From Anaerolinea sp. (GTDB taxonomy: Bacteria; Chloroflexota; Anaerolineae; Aggregatilineales; UBA2796): a DNA stretch of 42,951 nt. Below, piece by piece: positions 15,333 to 24,026 of this stretch. The stretch spans positions 1-42,951 of the forward strand of contig JACSRJ010000150.1 in the NCBI GenBank assembly GCA_014879835.1. Direction: 5' to 3'. Both the position numbers and the translations under genes were made by a program. The notes under the pieces are model-generated. The model was not told where the DNA came from. It was given only the letters and a program-made list of their open reading frames with translations, and ran no database searches. Each line of letters begins with the position of its first letter. The stretch's first letter is position 1.

Positions 15333-16781
15333 TCACGTCCCCCCCATTGACAAGACCTTGCCCACAGTGCGCAGGATGATCAGCAGATCTAAGGTGATCG
15401 AACGGTGGCGGATGTAGTACAGATCATATTGGAGCTTGATCAGGGCGTCCTCGGTGGTGTTGCCATATCCGTGACGCACCTGCGCCCATCCGGTTAAGCC
15501 CGGCTGCACCAGCAGTCGGGTGCGATAAAAGGGAATCTGCTCCGTAAGCTGCTCCACAAAATGGGGACGCTCTGGGCGGGGGCCCACAATGCTCATCTCA
15601 CCCCGCAGCACGTTGATCAACTGAGGCACCTCATCAAGGCGAGTCTTGCGCAGGATTTTGCCCACTTTAGTAATACGCGGATCATCGTCGGTGGCCCACT
15701 TTGGCCCGGTGTACTTTTCCGCATCAGGGATCATCGAACGGAGTTTGATCACCCGGAAGCGCCGCCCACCGCGCCCCACCCGTTCTTGAACATAAAAGAT
15801 TGCCCCTCGTGAATCAAGCTGCATGAGGATCACCAAGGGGATGAAGATCAGCGCAAAAACTGTAAGCCCCAAGAGCGCCAGCCCAACATCCATCAAACGT
15901 TTGAGGGCCAAGTAGGTAGTGATGGCAGCGGTGCGTCCCTGAAGAGGCAGGACAACTGTCCAATGCACCTGCCCCACATGCTCAATGGGCACACGCCCTG
16001 TGATCTGTTCGTAGAGCAGGGGCATGGGCACGATGGTCACCCCACTTTCGTAACAGGCCATCACCCCTTGAAAGACGTCGGCAGGTAGTTCGCCCTCATA
16101 GGCGATGATCAGCTCCGAAACCTGATTCTCCTTCACCAGATAAGGCAGATCACGCCCGGTTCCGACCAGTTTGGAGGCAAGTTCACTTTGTTCACTGCTG
16201 CCCACCATCCCCAAAACCTGATAGTCCTCGCCGGCCTCCTGCTGTAAGGTGCGGATGATCACCTCCGCACCCGCGCCCGCGCCGATGATCAAAGCCCGAC
16301 GGCGGGTGGCCGTGAAGCCGATCAAAAAAGGGCGCCACAAACGCCACAACATAATCAAGAGGAAGGAGAGAACGGCGTAGTACAGCACAAAGAGACGGGG
16401 CAGTGCTTCCCGTGCGGAGAGAAAAAAGATGATCAAATAAACGATGATCAGTTGAAACTCGATGAAGATCAAACGCATCAAACTACGTCCGCGCTGGGAC
16501 ACAAGGCGCAGATCATAAAAATCGTTAGCCCGTGCCAGCAGAAACCAAATGGTGGGCAGCAGGATATACCAATAAGCGCGGGGGATCAGAAATTCCAGTG
16601 AGAAACCCTCCCGCGAGACTACCGACCAAATAAACAGCGATAAGGTAATCGCCACCACGATGGCAAAAGTATCCCCAAACATCAATAGAAGCTGGCGCTC
16701 GGAAAGGTTCAACTGGGGGCGGGTGCGCGCTTCGCTGAGGGTACTCGCGGGCTGGGTATCGCGTTTGGATGGGGCGCTCAT
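15333..16781 (-). CDS. Undecaprenyl-phosphate sugar phosphotransferase (WbaP/WcaJ-type)
   Basis: This 482-aa polyprenyl glycosylphosphotransferase starts repeat-unit assembly by moving a sugar-1-phosphate from a nucleotide sugar to undecaprenyl phosphate. Seen: about four N-terminal membrane helices, a central CoA-binding-like domain (IIGAGAGAEVII), one more helix (VGLALLGLTVFALIFIPLV), and the catalytic bacterial sugar-transferase domain with QERVGRGGRRFRVIKLRSM, a KTRLDEVPQLINVL segment and IVGPRPERP. It is transcribed against the rest of the cluster. AAAGGA (plus-strand 16790-16795) lies 8 bases before ATG 16781. The specific sugar (glucose or galactose) is not clear. Confidence 0.88.
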   Translation of the reverse strand: MSAPSKRDTQPASTLSEARTRPQLNLSERQLLLMFGDTFAIVVAITLSLFIWSVVSREGFSLEFLIPRAYWYILLPTIWFLLARANDFYDLRLVSQRGRSLMRLIFIEFQLIIVYLIIFFLSAREALPRLFVLYYAVLSFLLIMLWRLWRPFLIGFTATRRRALIIGAGAGAEVIIRTLQQEAGEDYQVLGMVGSSEQSELASKLVGTGRDLPYLVKENQVSELIIAYEGELPADVFQGVMACYESGVTIVPMPLLYEQITGRVPIEHVGQVHWTVVLPLQGRTAAITTYLALKRLMDVGLALLGLTVFALIFIPLVILMQLDSRGAIFYVQERVGRGGRRFRVIKLRSMIPDAEKYTGPKWATDDDPRITKVGKILRKTRLDEVPQLINVLRGEMSIVGPRPERPHFVEQLTEQIPFYRTRLLVQPGLTGWAQVRHGYGNTTEDALIKLQYDLYYIRHRSITLDLLIILRTVGKVLSMGGT

Positions 16782-16834
16782 GACGGCAGTCCTTTATCAG
16801 TCGGCTTCATCAGGAGGTCATCTACCTTCCCTTG

Positions 16835-16840
16835 ATTATA
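16835..16840 (-). promoter_or_regulatory. -10 element for the sugar transferase gene
   Basis: Read on the minus strand, these bases give a perfect TATAAT, 53 bases before the sugar transferase start codon. No convincing -35 box lies 15-19 bases upstream, so the promoter may depend on an activator. Confidence 0.35.
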
Positions 16841-16943
16841 CTCATCAGCGGAGATTCTACGGGCGAACTTGATCGAGATATTTCGCTTTTGCGCTATCCT
16901 TAAAATGGTTCGCCAACCTTGTCACACTGGTGGGGAAGATTCT

Positions 16944-19343
16944 TTGAAAAAGCGTCCTTCTTTATGGACTGAATTGATTTTGGCGCTGCTGTGCATTTAT
17001 GGTGTGCTCAGCGGCGCAACCATGAACGCGGGCATGATCAACCCGCGAGTGCAGATGGTAAACCTTCTCTTGATCGGGCTGATCGGCGTCATTTGGCTGT
17101 TGGCGAGGTTCCGGGGGCATTGGCGGGCACACTTTCTGGCGCTAGATGGAGCCGCGCTGCTGTGGGCGCTGGCGATCCTGCTGTCACTCCTCAGCAATCT
17201 CGATCTGTGGCGGCGGATCGCCATCGGCATGTGGTATGCCGGTTTGTATGCGCTGGTGTGGGCCCTGATTCAGGACTTGCTGCTTAACCGAGTCATCCGC
17301 CGTCAGGCGATCTGGGATGCACTTCTTCTGGCAGGGGCAGTGATGATCCTGCTCTCCCTTCGGGAGCAGTTAGGCCAGCTTCAGGCGTACTTCAGCCTTT
17401 CCGGTGAGGTGCGTCAAGGGTTGCCCTCACTCAGCGATTTGATCCGTTTGGAAGCGACTACCAACAACCCAAACCGCCTTGCCACCATCATGATTGGGCT
17501 GCTGCCTCTTGTCCTCGCCCGGGTATGGACGGCGCGCACACGCTTGATGCGCATCGGTTGGAGCCTTTATGCCTTTCTGGTGGCGGAGATTCTCTTATTC
17601 ACCTTCAGCCGTGCAGGGTGGCTCAGCGCCGCCGCAGCCCTTGGTTTTTTGGGGGCGCTTGGGCTGGCCCAGTCGGGGCTGATCTCCCCGGAGCGGATGC
17701 GCCGATGGTGGGCGCAGGCACAAGGGCGCGAGCGGATGCGATTCCTCATTGTCGGTGGGGTAGTGAGTGTGGTGGGGATCGGGCTGATGATCCTTGCCGG
17801 GTTGATCGCGGTCAAGGTCTCCTCAAGCAGCATTCGTGCCAGCGATCAGCGCGGGGTGATGTATCAGACGGCCCTCAACCTCTTTGGCGAAAAGCCCATT
17901 ACCGGGTATGGTTTGTTCACCTTTGGACGGGGTCAAATTCGTTACGACTCCATGCCCCCACGACAGGTTCACAGCCATGCCCACAGTTTACCCCTAACCA
18001 TCGCGGCTGAACTGGGGCTGATCGGGCTGGCAGCATTGGCGCTCACTGCGTTGGTAATAGCGCGGGCTTCGTGGCTCAACTGGCGAGCACTCAAGGATGC
18101 CCGCGCCCGTTGGATGCTCATTGGTGGGGTGTCGGCGCTAGCTGGGATGGGCGTTCATCACCTGCTGGATTTTACAGCGCTCACAGCTGCGATTGCACTC
18201 ATGGCGGTGCTGCTGGCAGCCTCAGTTACGGTGCCTGCAAACGCCCCCCCCCTGACTTCAGGCCTCCACCATCGGACGATCCCCCTGCTGTGGGTAGGGC
18301 TGTTTGGGGCGCTGCTGATCACTGGGGTGATCAGCACCAGCGCCAACGCCCATTATTTCGCGGCCCTTTTTAAAGGCTTTGCGGAAGCTGATTCCGATGC
18401 TGCACTAACAGAGTTAGATCAGGCTATCCAGCGTGATCCCCAGATGCCCGCCTATTATTTGGTAAAGGGCTTCTTGGCCGCTGAAGCCGGGTTTGACCCC
18501 ACCCGTAGCCCGGAACAGGCACAACCTTATGTACGCACCGCCCTTGAAGCTTATCAGCGTTTTACTGTACTGGAGCCGTTTTTTGCCCCCGCTTGGGCCA
18601 ATCTTGGGGCGCTGTATGAGCGCCTTGGTGAGCCTGAAGCCGCCCTTGAGTCCCTTCAGCGAGCGGTACAGATCGCCCCAGATGGCTGGGAGATCGTTTT
18701 TAATTACGCCGCGATCCTTGAACGTCAAGGGCAAACAGAGCGTGCCCGTGAGGCCTACCGCCGTACCCTTGAGGTCAGACCGGACAGCGCCCTATCGTCG
18801 TTTTGGTCAACAACGCCTCTACGCCGTGAGATTTTAAGCGCATACGAACCACCCCCTACAGTCTCAGAAAAACTCAACCCCTATTGGAGCACCCTTCTGT
18901 CGTTAAAACAGGGTGATCTGGATGAAGCGCTGAAACACTGGGAGCAGTGCCCCCCAGAACTGAAGTATGGGGTGCAAGGACGGGTAGTGAACCTCGTGCT
19001 GGCAATTACACAGGGTCAGACTGATCCCAAAAGCCTTGACGCTTTATGGGAGCGTGTGCGGGCACAAGCCGAAACGTCCCTCAATAAGGTCAGTTATGAG
19101 GAGTGGCTTGATCTGGCTCAGGCATACCTTCACTTTGCCCAAGGTGAACTGGATCAGGCGCGGGCGGCGCTGGCCAAAGCCAAGACCGTTGTGCCCTTCA
19201 TCGCGCCTGATCTGCCGGAGATCATCTCCTCGCAGTTCTTGCGCCTTGGGGTGGGGCGCATCCTAATCTCCGGCTTAGAAGTGCCCCAGTGGACACTCGA
19301 TTTTGAGTATTTGGTGAGTCGGCTGGAGCAGCAACTGCCCTAA
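16944..19343 (+). CDS. O-antigen ligase/Wzy-like membrane protein with TPR domain
   Basis: This 799-aa protein has about ten to twelve N-terminal helices with the ligase/polymerase signature TFSRAGWLS and the periplasmic loop FGEKPITGYGLFTFGRGQ, then a soluble C-terminal half from about 470 with tetratricopeptide repeats (WANLGALYERLGEPEAALES, then FNYAAILERQGQTERAREAY). Known: the ligase domain transfers or polymerises lipid-linked glycans outside the membrane, and fused TPRs probably bind partners. I chose TTG 16944 because GGGGAAG lies at 16932-16938 and the protein then begins MKKRPSLWTE. A further upstream TTG at 16869 is less likely. Ligation or polymerisation cannot be distinguished by sequence. 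Confidence 0.82.
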   Translation: MKKRPSLWTELILALLCIYGVLSGATMNAGMINPRVQMVNLLLIGLIGVIWLLARFRGHWRAHFLALDGAALLWALAILLSLLSNLDLWRRIAIGMWYAGLYALVWALIQDLLLNRVIRRQAIWDALLLAGAVMILLSLREQLGQLQAYFSLSGEVRQGLPSLSDLIRLEATTNNPNRLATIMIGLLPLVLARVWTARTRLMRIGWSLYAFLVAEILLFTFSRAGWLSAAAALGFLGALGLAQSGLISPERMRRWWAQAQGRERMRFLIVGGVVSVVGIGLMILAGLIAVKVSSSSIRASDQRGVMYQTALNLFGEKPITGYGLFTFGRGQIRYDSMPPRQVHSHAHSLPLTIAAELGLIGLAALALTALVIARASWLNWRALKDARARWMLIGGVSALAGMGVHHLLDFTALTAAIALMAVLLAASVTVPANAPPLTSGLHHRTIPLLWVGLFGALLITGVISTSANAHYFAALFKGFAEADSDAALTELDQAIQRDPQMPAYYLVKGFLAAEAGFDPTRSPEQAQPYVRTALEAYQRFTVLEPFFAPAWANLGALYERLGEPEAALESLQRAVQIAPDGWEIVFNYAAILERQGQTERAREAYRRTLEVRPDSALSSFWSTTPLRREILSAYEPPPTVSEKLNPYWSTLLSLKQGDLDEALKHWEQCPPELKYGVQGRVVNLVLAITQGQTDPKSLDALWERVRAQAETSLNKVSYEEWLDLAQAYLHFAQGELDQARAALAKAKTVVPFIAPDLPEIISSQFLRLGVGRILISGLEVPQWTLDFEYLVSRLEQQLP

Positions 19344-19443
19344 GAGTCTCGGCGGTACAGCGAAGGGTTTCCGCCGGGCAAAGGGGATAAGAGAGGGCTA
19401 CACTCAGCCGCGCTGATCAGAAAACAGGCACGGAGGGCAACAA

Positions 19444-21789
19444 ATGATCTCAGGCACGACTCCAGCGCTTCAAAGGGCGCTCAATTGGGCGTTTCTTGTC
19501 CTGCTGCTGTTGGTATCAGGGTGTGGTGGGGTGCAGCCGACCTTCACCCCGGCACCTACAGCGCTGCCCACCGCACCCCCTACGCCTGTCTCTGGTGAAG
19601 CCCTCAAAGGCACATCGGCCTCGGTTTACCGCCTCATGGATGATGGCAGCCTGCGTCATATCACCAGTTGGGCGACCTTCCTGAGTTGGGGTTATACCCC
19701 CGGCGATATTCGGGAAATCCCGGAAGACGCACTGCGCCTTCACCCTTTGGCTGCGCCGCTCTCACGCTTTGTAACTGGTGAAGCTGATTCCGCCCTATAT
19801 GCGCTTTTTAAGGGCAAGCGCTACCTGCTTAAAGATGCGCCCTTCTTGTCCCTGATTGACTCCTTCCCTACACAGGTGAGCCAACTCCCGGATGTGGTGT
19901 TAAAGTCCATCCCCCTGAGCGCTGATCCCTACCCCGCGCCTGCCCAGTTCGCCGATGACCCCACCCCGGTAAGCGCGGCTGTTTGGTTTCAGGGGGCATT
20001 GTGGATCGCCTTTGAGGATGGGGCGCTGCGGCGTTTTGATCCCCAGACGGGAAGGTTCAGGGATCAGGATTGGCCGGGCGAAGGGCATATCACCGCGCTG
20101 CGGGCCTTGTCAGGCGCGCTCTATGGAGGCACCAACCGGGGCGTGATTCTCCGTCTAGACACCTCTCAGACCTTGCCCACACCAGCACAGCCGGGCTGGA
20201 TCAGTGCCTTGGGGACACATGCCGGAAGCCTGATCGGGGCTGATCACAGTCATTACGATTTGGTGGGGCAGACCTATCACCAAGGACAGGGATTGATCGA
20301 TGATGATCACACCGCCCTGTTCCCTGCTTCGGAGCCGCTGCGCTGGATCACCGCCCTTGAGGGAGACGGTTCCCATATTTGGGCGGCCACTCGATTCACC
20401 GGGCTGCTCCGGTGCCAAAATGGGGCTTCCGCCTGTGAAGTGCTCAACACCTTCAACAGCCTCATCCCCGATAACACCCTCCGCGATCTGACCATTGCCC
20501 CTGATGGGGCGGTCTGGTTCGCTCACCCCGGCGGGATCACCCGCTACGATGGGACCAACTTCCTCAATTTTGCGGTGGGCGGTGGTTTAAGCGCTGGCGG
20601 GGTCTATAGTCTCAGTTTCATCCAAGGCGGTGTGTGGGCCGCGGGTGATTCTTTCCTTGCCCATTTGGATTCACGGGCACAGATGACCGTCTACAGCGCT
20701 TTTGATCATCCTCTGCTGCTGGATCGTTTTGTTCATATCGAAGCCGACGATCAGGGGGTGGTGTGGGCGGTGGGGCAAACAGGAATCGTGCGCATCGAGG
20801 GCCAAGATTGGAAGTCCTACCCGTATCAAGGCGCGGAGCAGGCCTTTCGCCCCGGCGATCTGCCACTGGTGGATATTTCCGCCGATCCATGGCACCACCC
20901 CGCTGAGGACAACGGTTTTTGTATTCACTACCTCCAGTCTCCCTCTGGGGACGCTTTTGAAGCCCGCCAGCAGATCGCCCGGATGCAGCGTTTAGGGATG
21001 CGCTGGGTGCTGGTCAACTATCTGGGGCGGGATCAGCTTCTTCAGCTTGCGCCGCTCTTTGCCCAAGCCGGGATCACGGTGGTGTGGCGGCCGTACTTCT
21101 TCCCCGCGCAGCAGTACAGCTACTGGGCTGAGGATGTGCGCTTCTTGAGGGCTTTTAACGGGCAGCCACCCTACATTCAGGTCTACAATGAACCCAGTCT
21201 GGCGCAGGAGTGGAACGAGTCCATGCCCACTGATGCTCAGTCCATCTACCATCAAAACCTACTGCCTGCGGTCAAGGCGGTGTACGATGCCGGCGGCTTG
21301 GTGGGGTTGCAGCAGATCGAACTGGACTGGCTGCGGGCCAGTCTTCAGGCTTTGAAGGGCGCGAAATTGGACTACACCTTTGATCGGCTGTTTTTTGTGC
21401 CCCATCCCTACGGCTTTAACCATCCACCCGAATATTCGGCCGATCAGCATGGCGTTTTGGGCTTTCGCTTTTTTGCCCAAGTGTTTGAGCAGGAATTGGG
21501 GTTTGTGCCGCCCATGATCGCGGGTGAAGGGGGCTGGCGTCCGGGTGAGGCACAGGATAGCAGTTATCCCGCCGTCAGTGAGAAACTGCACCGGGATTAT
21601 CATCGGGCGATCTTTAACTGGTTTGTGACCGGGGTTTTATCCGACGGCACTCCCAAACCCGATTACCTGATGGCCTTTTGCCCGTGGCTGCTGTCGGATA
21701 TTTACGATCCGGCCGCATGGTTTGACAGCCGCGCCGGAGATCGGAGCTTAACGATCAGGGCCATTGAACAGCTTGCCGGGCAGAAGTAA
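19444..21789 (+). CDS. Lipoprotein with beta-propeller and clan-A glycosidase-like domain
   Basis: This 781-aa exported protein has a signal peptide ending in lipobox LVSGC (Cys27), a short Thr/Pro linker, and repeats of the two-component-regulator propeller type (LRDLTIAPDGAVWFAHPGG and similar) over about 175-470. The C-terminal (beta/alpha)8 domain has QVYNEP (acid/base candidate Glu583) and IAGEGGW (nucleophile candidate Glu695). That spacing fits clan GH-A hydrolases such as GH39/GH5-like enzymes; activity is inferred. GGAGG (19432-19436) precedes ATG 19444. Placed after the ligase-like gene, it may trim or sense the polymer at the cell surface. Confidence 0.7.
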   Translation: MISGTTPALQRALNWAFLVLLLLVSGCGGVQPTFTPAPTALPTAPPTPVSGEALKGTSASVYRLMDDGSLRHITSWATFLSWGYTPGDIREIPEDALRLHPLAAPLSRFVTGEADSALYALFKGKRYLLKDAPFLSLIDSFPTQVSQLPDVVLKSIPLSADPYPAPAQFADDPTPVSAAVWFQGALWIAFEDGALRRFDPQTGRFRDQDWPGEGHITALRALSGALYGGTNRGVILRLDTSQTLPTPAQPGWISALGTHAGSLIGADHSHYDLVGQTYHQGQGLIDDDHTALFPASEPLRWITALEGDGSHIWAATRFTGLLRCQNGASACEVLNTFNSLIPDNTLRDLTIAPDGAVWFAHPGGITRYDGTNFLNFAVGGGLSAGGVYSLSFIQGGVWAAGDSFLAHLDSRAQMTVYSAFDHPLLLDRFVHIEADDQGVVWAVGQTGIVRIEGQDWKSYPYQGAEQAFRPGDLPLVDISADPWHHPAEDNGFCIHYLQSPSGDAFEARQQIARMQRLGMRWVLVNYLGRDQLLQLAPLFAQAGITVVWRPYFFPAQQYSYWAEDVRFLRAFNGQPPYIQVYNEPSLAQEWNESMPTDAQSIYHQNLLPAVKAVYDAGGLVGLQQIELDWLRASLQALKGAKLDYTFDRLFFVPHPYGFNHPPEYSADQHGVLGFRFFAQVFEQELGFVPPMIAGEGGWRPGEAQDSSYPAVSEKLHRDYHRAIFNWFVTGVLSDGTPKPDYLMAFCPWLLSDIYDPAAWFDSRAGDRSLTIRAIEQLAGQK

Positions 21790-21825
21790 GCGGGCTTATG
21801 GAGACACAAGAATAAAGTGACGCAT

Positions 21826-22110
21826 TCCGGGGATTTACCTCACCCCCGCCGCTGGCACGGCTTCCCCCTCTCCATGATGGCTGAAGGGGCGACAGTAAGT
21901 TTACCCTCATCCCCCTAGCCCCCTTCTCCCGCACGCGGGCGAAGGGGGGATTCGACTCTAGAGGGGTAGACCCCTCAAACTCTCCCGTTGGGGGTCGTGG
22001 GGGACGCCCCCCACCAAAGGCTTTCACCCCTCTCCTAGCCGTACTCAGCAGTCGGGAGACGGGCACCATGCAGCGGTCGCGGCAAGGAGGGAGGGCGATC
22101 ACCCTGCTAT
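21826..22110. repeat. Dispersed intergenic repeat, copy B (composite)
   Basis: The 386-base gap 21790-22175 holds no gene. Most of it is a GC-rich composite repeat. It contains a strong hairpin at 21919-21948 (13 pairs with one T-C mismatch and a 2-base loop). A stretch at 22027-22049 is identical to copy A. A 28-base module at 22053-22080 recurs inverted in copy C (42772-42799) with 26 of 28 matches. The hairpin lacks a following T tract, so it is not an obvious terminator. No transposase remnant was recognised. Confidence 0.6.
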
Positions 22111-22175
22111 AAATCTTAGCAGCCCCCCTCTGCCGGGTCAGGCAGAGAGAGGTAGGGGCATGAGGCTTGCGGGAC

Positions 22176-22448
22176 TCACTCCCGATAGCCGCGACCGAGG
22201 GCTTCTGCCAGCAGTATCCCGATAAAACCTACAATCACTGCCAGATGCAGGAACACAAAGCCGCACAACGCCAAGAAAGTACTGCCTGTAGCCAACCACA
22301 GCACATGAATGATCAGGCTGAGGACGGTGATTCCGATTGCGGCCAGCACTACCAGCCCGCGCCGTGCGGGTAGGTTCACCCGAACCCATTTTAGGATCGA
22401 GGCAAGCCAAGTGGATTTATCGATACGCTGCAAAAGCCGTGTGATCAT
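22176..22448 (-). CDS. Small two-helix membrane protein coupled to HflX
   Basis: This 90-aa protein is of unknown function. It has a basic N-terminal ~30 residues and two hydrophobic helices (LVVLAAIGITVLSLIIHVLW and FLALCGFVFLHLAVIVGFI), then a short Arg/Gly tail. Its ATG overlaps the stop of hflX in an ATGA, so the two are almost certainly translated together. It might anchor or modulate the GTPase at the membrane, but that is a guess from context alone. Confidence 0.65.
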   Translation of the reverse strand: MITRLLQRIDKSTWLASILKWVRVNLPARRGLVVLAAIGITVLSLIIHVLWLATGSTFLALCGFVFLHLAVIVGFIGILLAEALGRGYRE

Positions 22449-23776
22449 GCTTCCTTGATTCCTGCCAGCAGCGCCGCAACCCGCGCCGGAACATGGGCAC
22501 GAATACGAACGCCTTCGGCTGTATGCTCTTCACTTTCGACCACCCCCTGACTGTGGATCAGCGCAGTCAGATCACCCCGCTGATAAGGCAGAAGGATGTC
22601 GATTTCGGACATGGTCTCGCGCAGCACCCGCTCGATCTGCTCCAGCAGGGTATCCAAACCAGCACCCGTCCGGGCCGAGATCGAAACCACCGCGGCATAA
22701 CGGTTGTAACGATCATGCCCCGAGGTGGGGGCCACGTCTGGGATCGGCGCATCCTTAACAGCGTCGATTTTGTTCAACGCAAGGATGATCGGCACCTCAG
22801 GCACATCAATTTCCGCCAGCGTGTCTTCGACCGTCTCGATCTGCTGGCGCATATTGTGGTGCGATGAGTCTACCACATGCACAATCAAATCGGCTTCGGC
22901 AACTTCTTCTAAAGTCGCCCGGAAAGCCGCGATCAGGGTTGTGGGCAGTTTTTGAATGAACCCGACCGTATCGGAGAGCAGCGCCTCTTTGCCGCTGGGC
23001 AAGGCGAGCTTGCGAGTGGTGGGGTCAAGAGTCGCAAAGAGCTGATTGGCAGCATACACCTGCGCCCCGGTGAGGCGGTTGAGCAAAGTCGATTTGCCTG
23101 CGTTGGTGTAACCCACCAGCGCCGCAACCGGAACGCCCTGCCGACTGCGCTGCATCCGATGGCGGGAACGGTGGGCCCGCACTTCTTCGATTTCACCTTT
23201 GAGTTTGCTGATCCGTCGTCCGATGTCGCGGCGGTCAGCTTCAAGCTGGGTCTCGCCGGGGCCGCGCAGTCCAACCCCACCGTTTCCACCCCGTCCGGCG
23301 CCACCACCTGCCTGCCGCGCTAGGTGCGTCCACTGCCGGGTAAGCCGGGGCAGACGATACTCATACTGGGCCAATTCCACCTGAAGGGCCCCTTCGCGGG
23401 TGCGAGCGTGCTGTGCAAAGATGTCCAAGATCAGGGCCGAACGATCAATGACCTTGATCGTCTCCCCAAAAATCTGATCCAGCTCCCGTTGATGGCGGGG
23501 CGAAAGCTCGTCATCAAAGATGACCACATTGGCGTTCAGACCGAGGACGATCTCCTGAATCTCCAAAACTTTGCCTGATCCGATATAAGTCGCAGGGTCA
23601 ATCTGGCGGAGATGCTGCGAGGCACGTCCCAAAACTTCGATCCCGGCAGTTTTAGCGAGCAGCGCCAACTCATCAAGGGACTCATCAACGCTGATCAGGG
23701 GCCGCGCTTGTTTCAACTCTGCGCCTACGAGGAATGCACGTTCTTGATTTTCGGCGCTGAGATCATGGTATGACAT
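22445..23776 (-). CDS. hflX: GTPase HflX
   Basis: This 443-aa protein is typical of HflX. An N-terminal glycine-rich domain (ATYIGSGKVLEIQ, VIFDDELSPRHQREL) is followed by a coiled region, the GPGETQLEADRR loop, and the G domain with GYTNAGKST (G1, residues 222-230), DTVGF (G3) and NKID (G4). Known: HflX splits or rescues stalled 70S and 100S ribosomes in a nucleotide-dependent way. It is followed without a gap by a small membrane protein gene. The start codon at 23776 has no clear ribosome-binding site; other starts close by are possible. Confidence 0.93.
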   Translation of the reverse strand: MSYHDLSAENQERAFLVGAELKQARPLISVDESLDELALLAKTAGIEVLGRASQHLRQIDPATYIGSGKVLEIQEIVLGLNANVVIFDDELSPRHQRELDQIFGETIKVIDRSALILDIFAQHARTREGALQVELAQYEYRLPRLTRQWTHLARQAGGGAGRGGNGGVGLRGPGETQLEADRRDIGRRISKLKGEIEEVRAHRSRHRMQRSRQGVPVAALVGYTNAGKSTLLNRLTGAQVYAANQLFATLDPTTRKLALPSGKEALLSDTVGFIQKLPTTLIAAFRATLEEVAEADLIVHVVDSSHHNMRQQIETVEDTLAEIDVPEVPIILALNKIDAVKDAPIPDVAPTSGHDRYNRYAAVVSISARTGAGLDTLLEQIERVLRETMSEIDILLPYQRGDLTALIHSQGVVESEEHTAEGVRIRAHVPARVAALLAGIKEA

Positions 23777-24026
23777 ACAATACTGACGCTTTCATCGGGG
23801 AAAAGGTATTGGCAGAGGCTTCCCCGCTGCCTCACGTCACGCCTGACTGCCTCCATCCCCCTCGCGTGAAAGGGCTGCTCTTGAGAGCCTAAAAGCCTAC
23901 TTGAAGTGTCCGGGGGCTGCCCCCTTCTGCGGCCCCAGCCCATGGGAAGGCTGAGGCAGAGAAGGCGCAGCCGCCAGTGAAAGACTCAAAGCGCCTCTAG
24001 ACGATCAACCGCAGTGATGGCGGCGA
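23777..24026. other. GC-rich intergenic spacer without a gene
   Basis: This 250-base gap separates hflX and the DUF4397 gene. It contains the tight palindrome GGGGGCTGCCCCC at 23912-23924 and a Gly/Pro-codon-like GC-rich stretch resembling the other dispersed repeats in style. I could not align it convincingly to copies A-C. No reading frame or RNA gene is supported. Confidence 0.4.

Noticed and set aside
16869-16943. Upstream TTG start for the ligase-like protein and promoter-like TTGATC...TATCCT
   Set aside because: The 20-base spacing is too long, and the internal TTG 16944 has a good ribosome-binding site.
19350-19376. CGGCGG/CCGCCG stem after the ligase-like gene as a terminator
   Set aside because: Only 6 pairs with a 15-base loop and no T tract, so I do not call it.
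21919-21948. Strong hairpin as an intrinsic terminator of the lipoprotein gene
   Set aside because: It is followed by G-rich sequence and not by T residues, and it belongs to a dispersed repeat.
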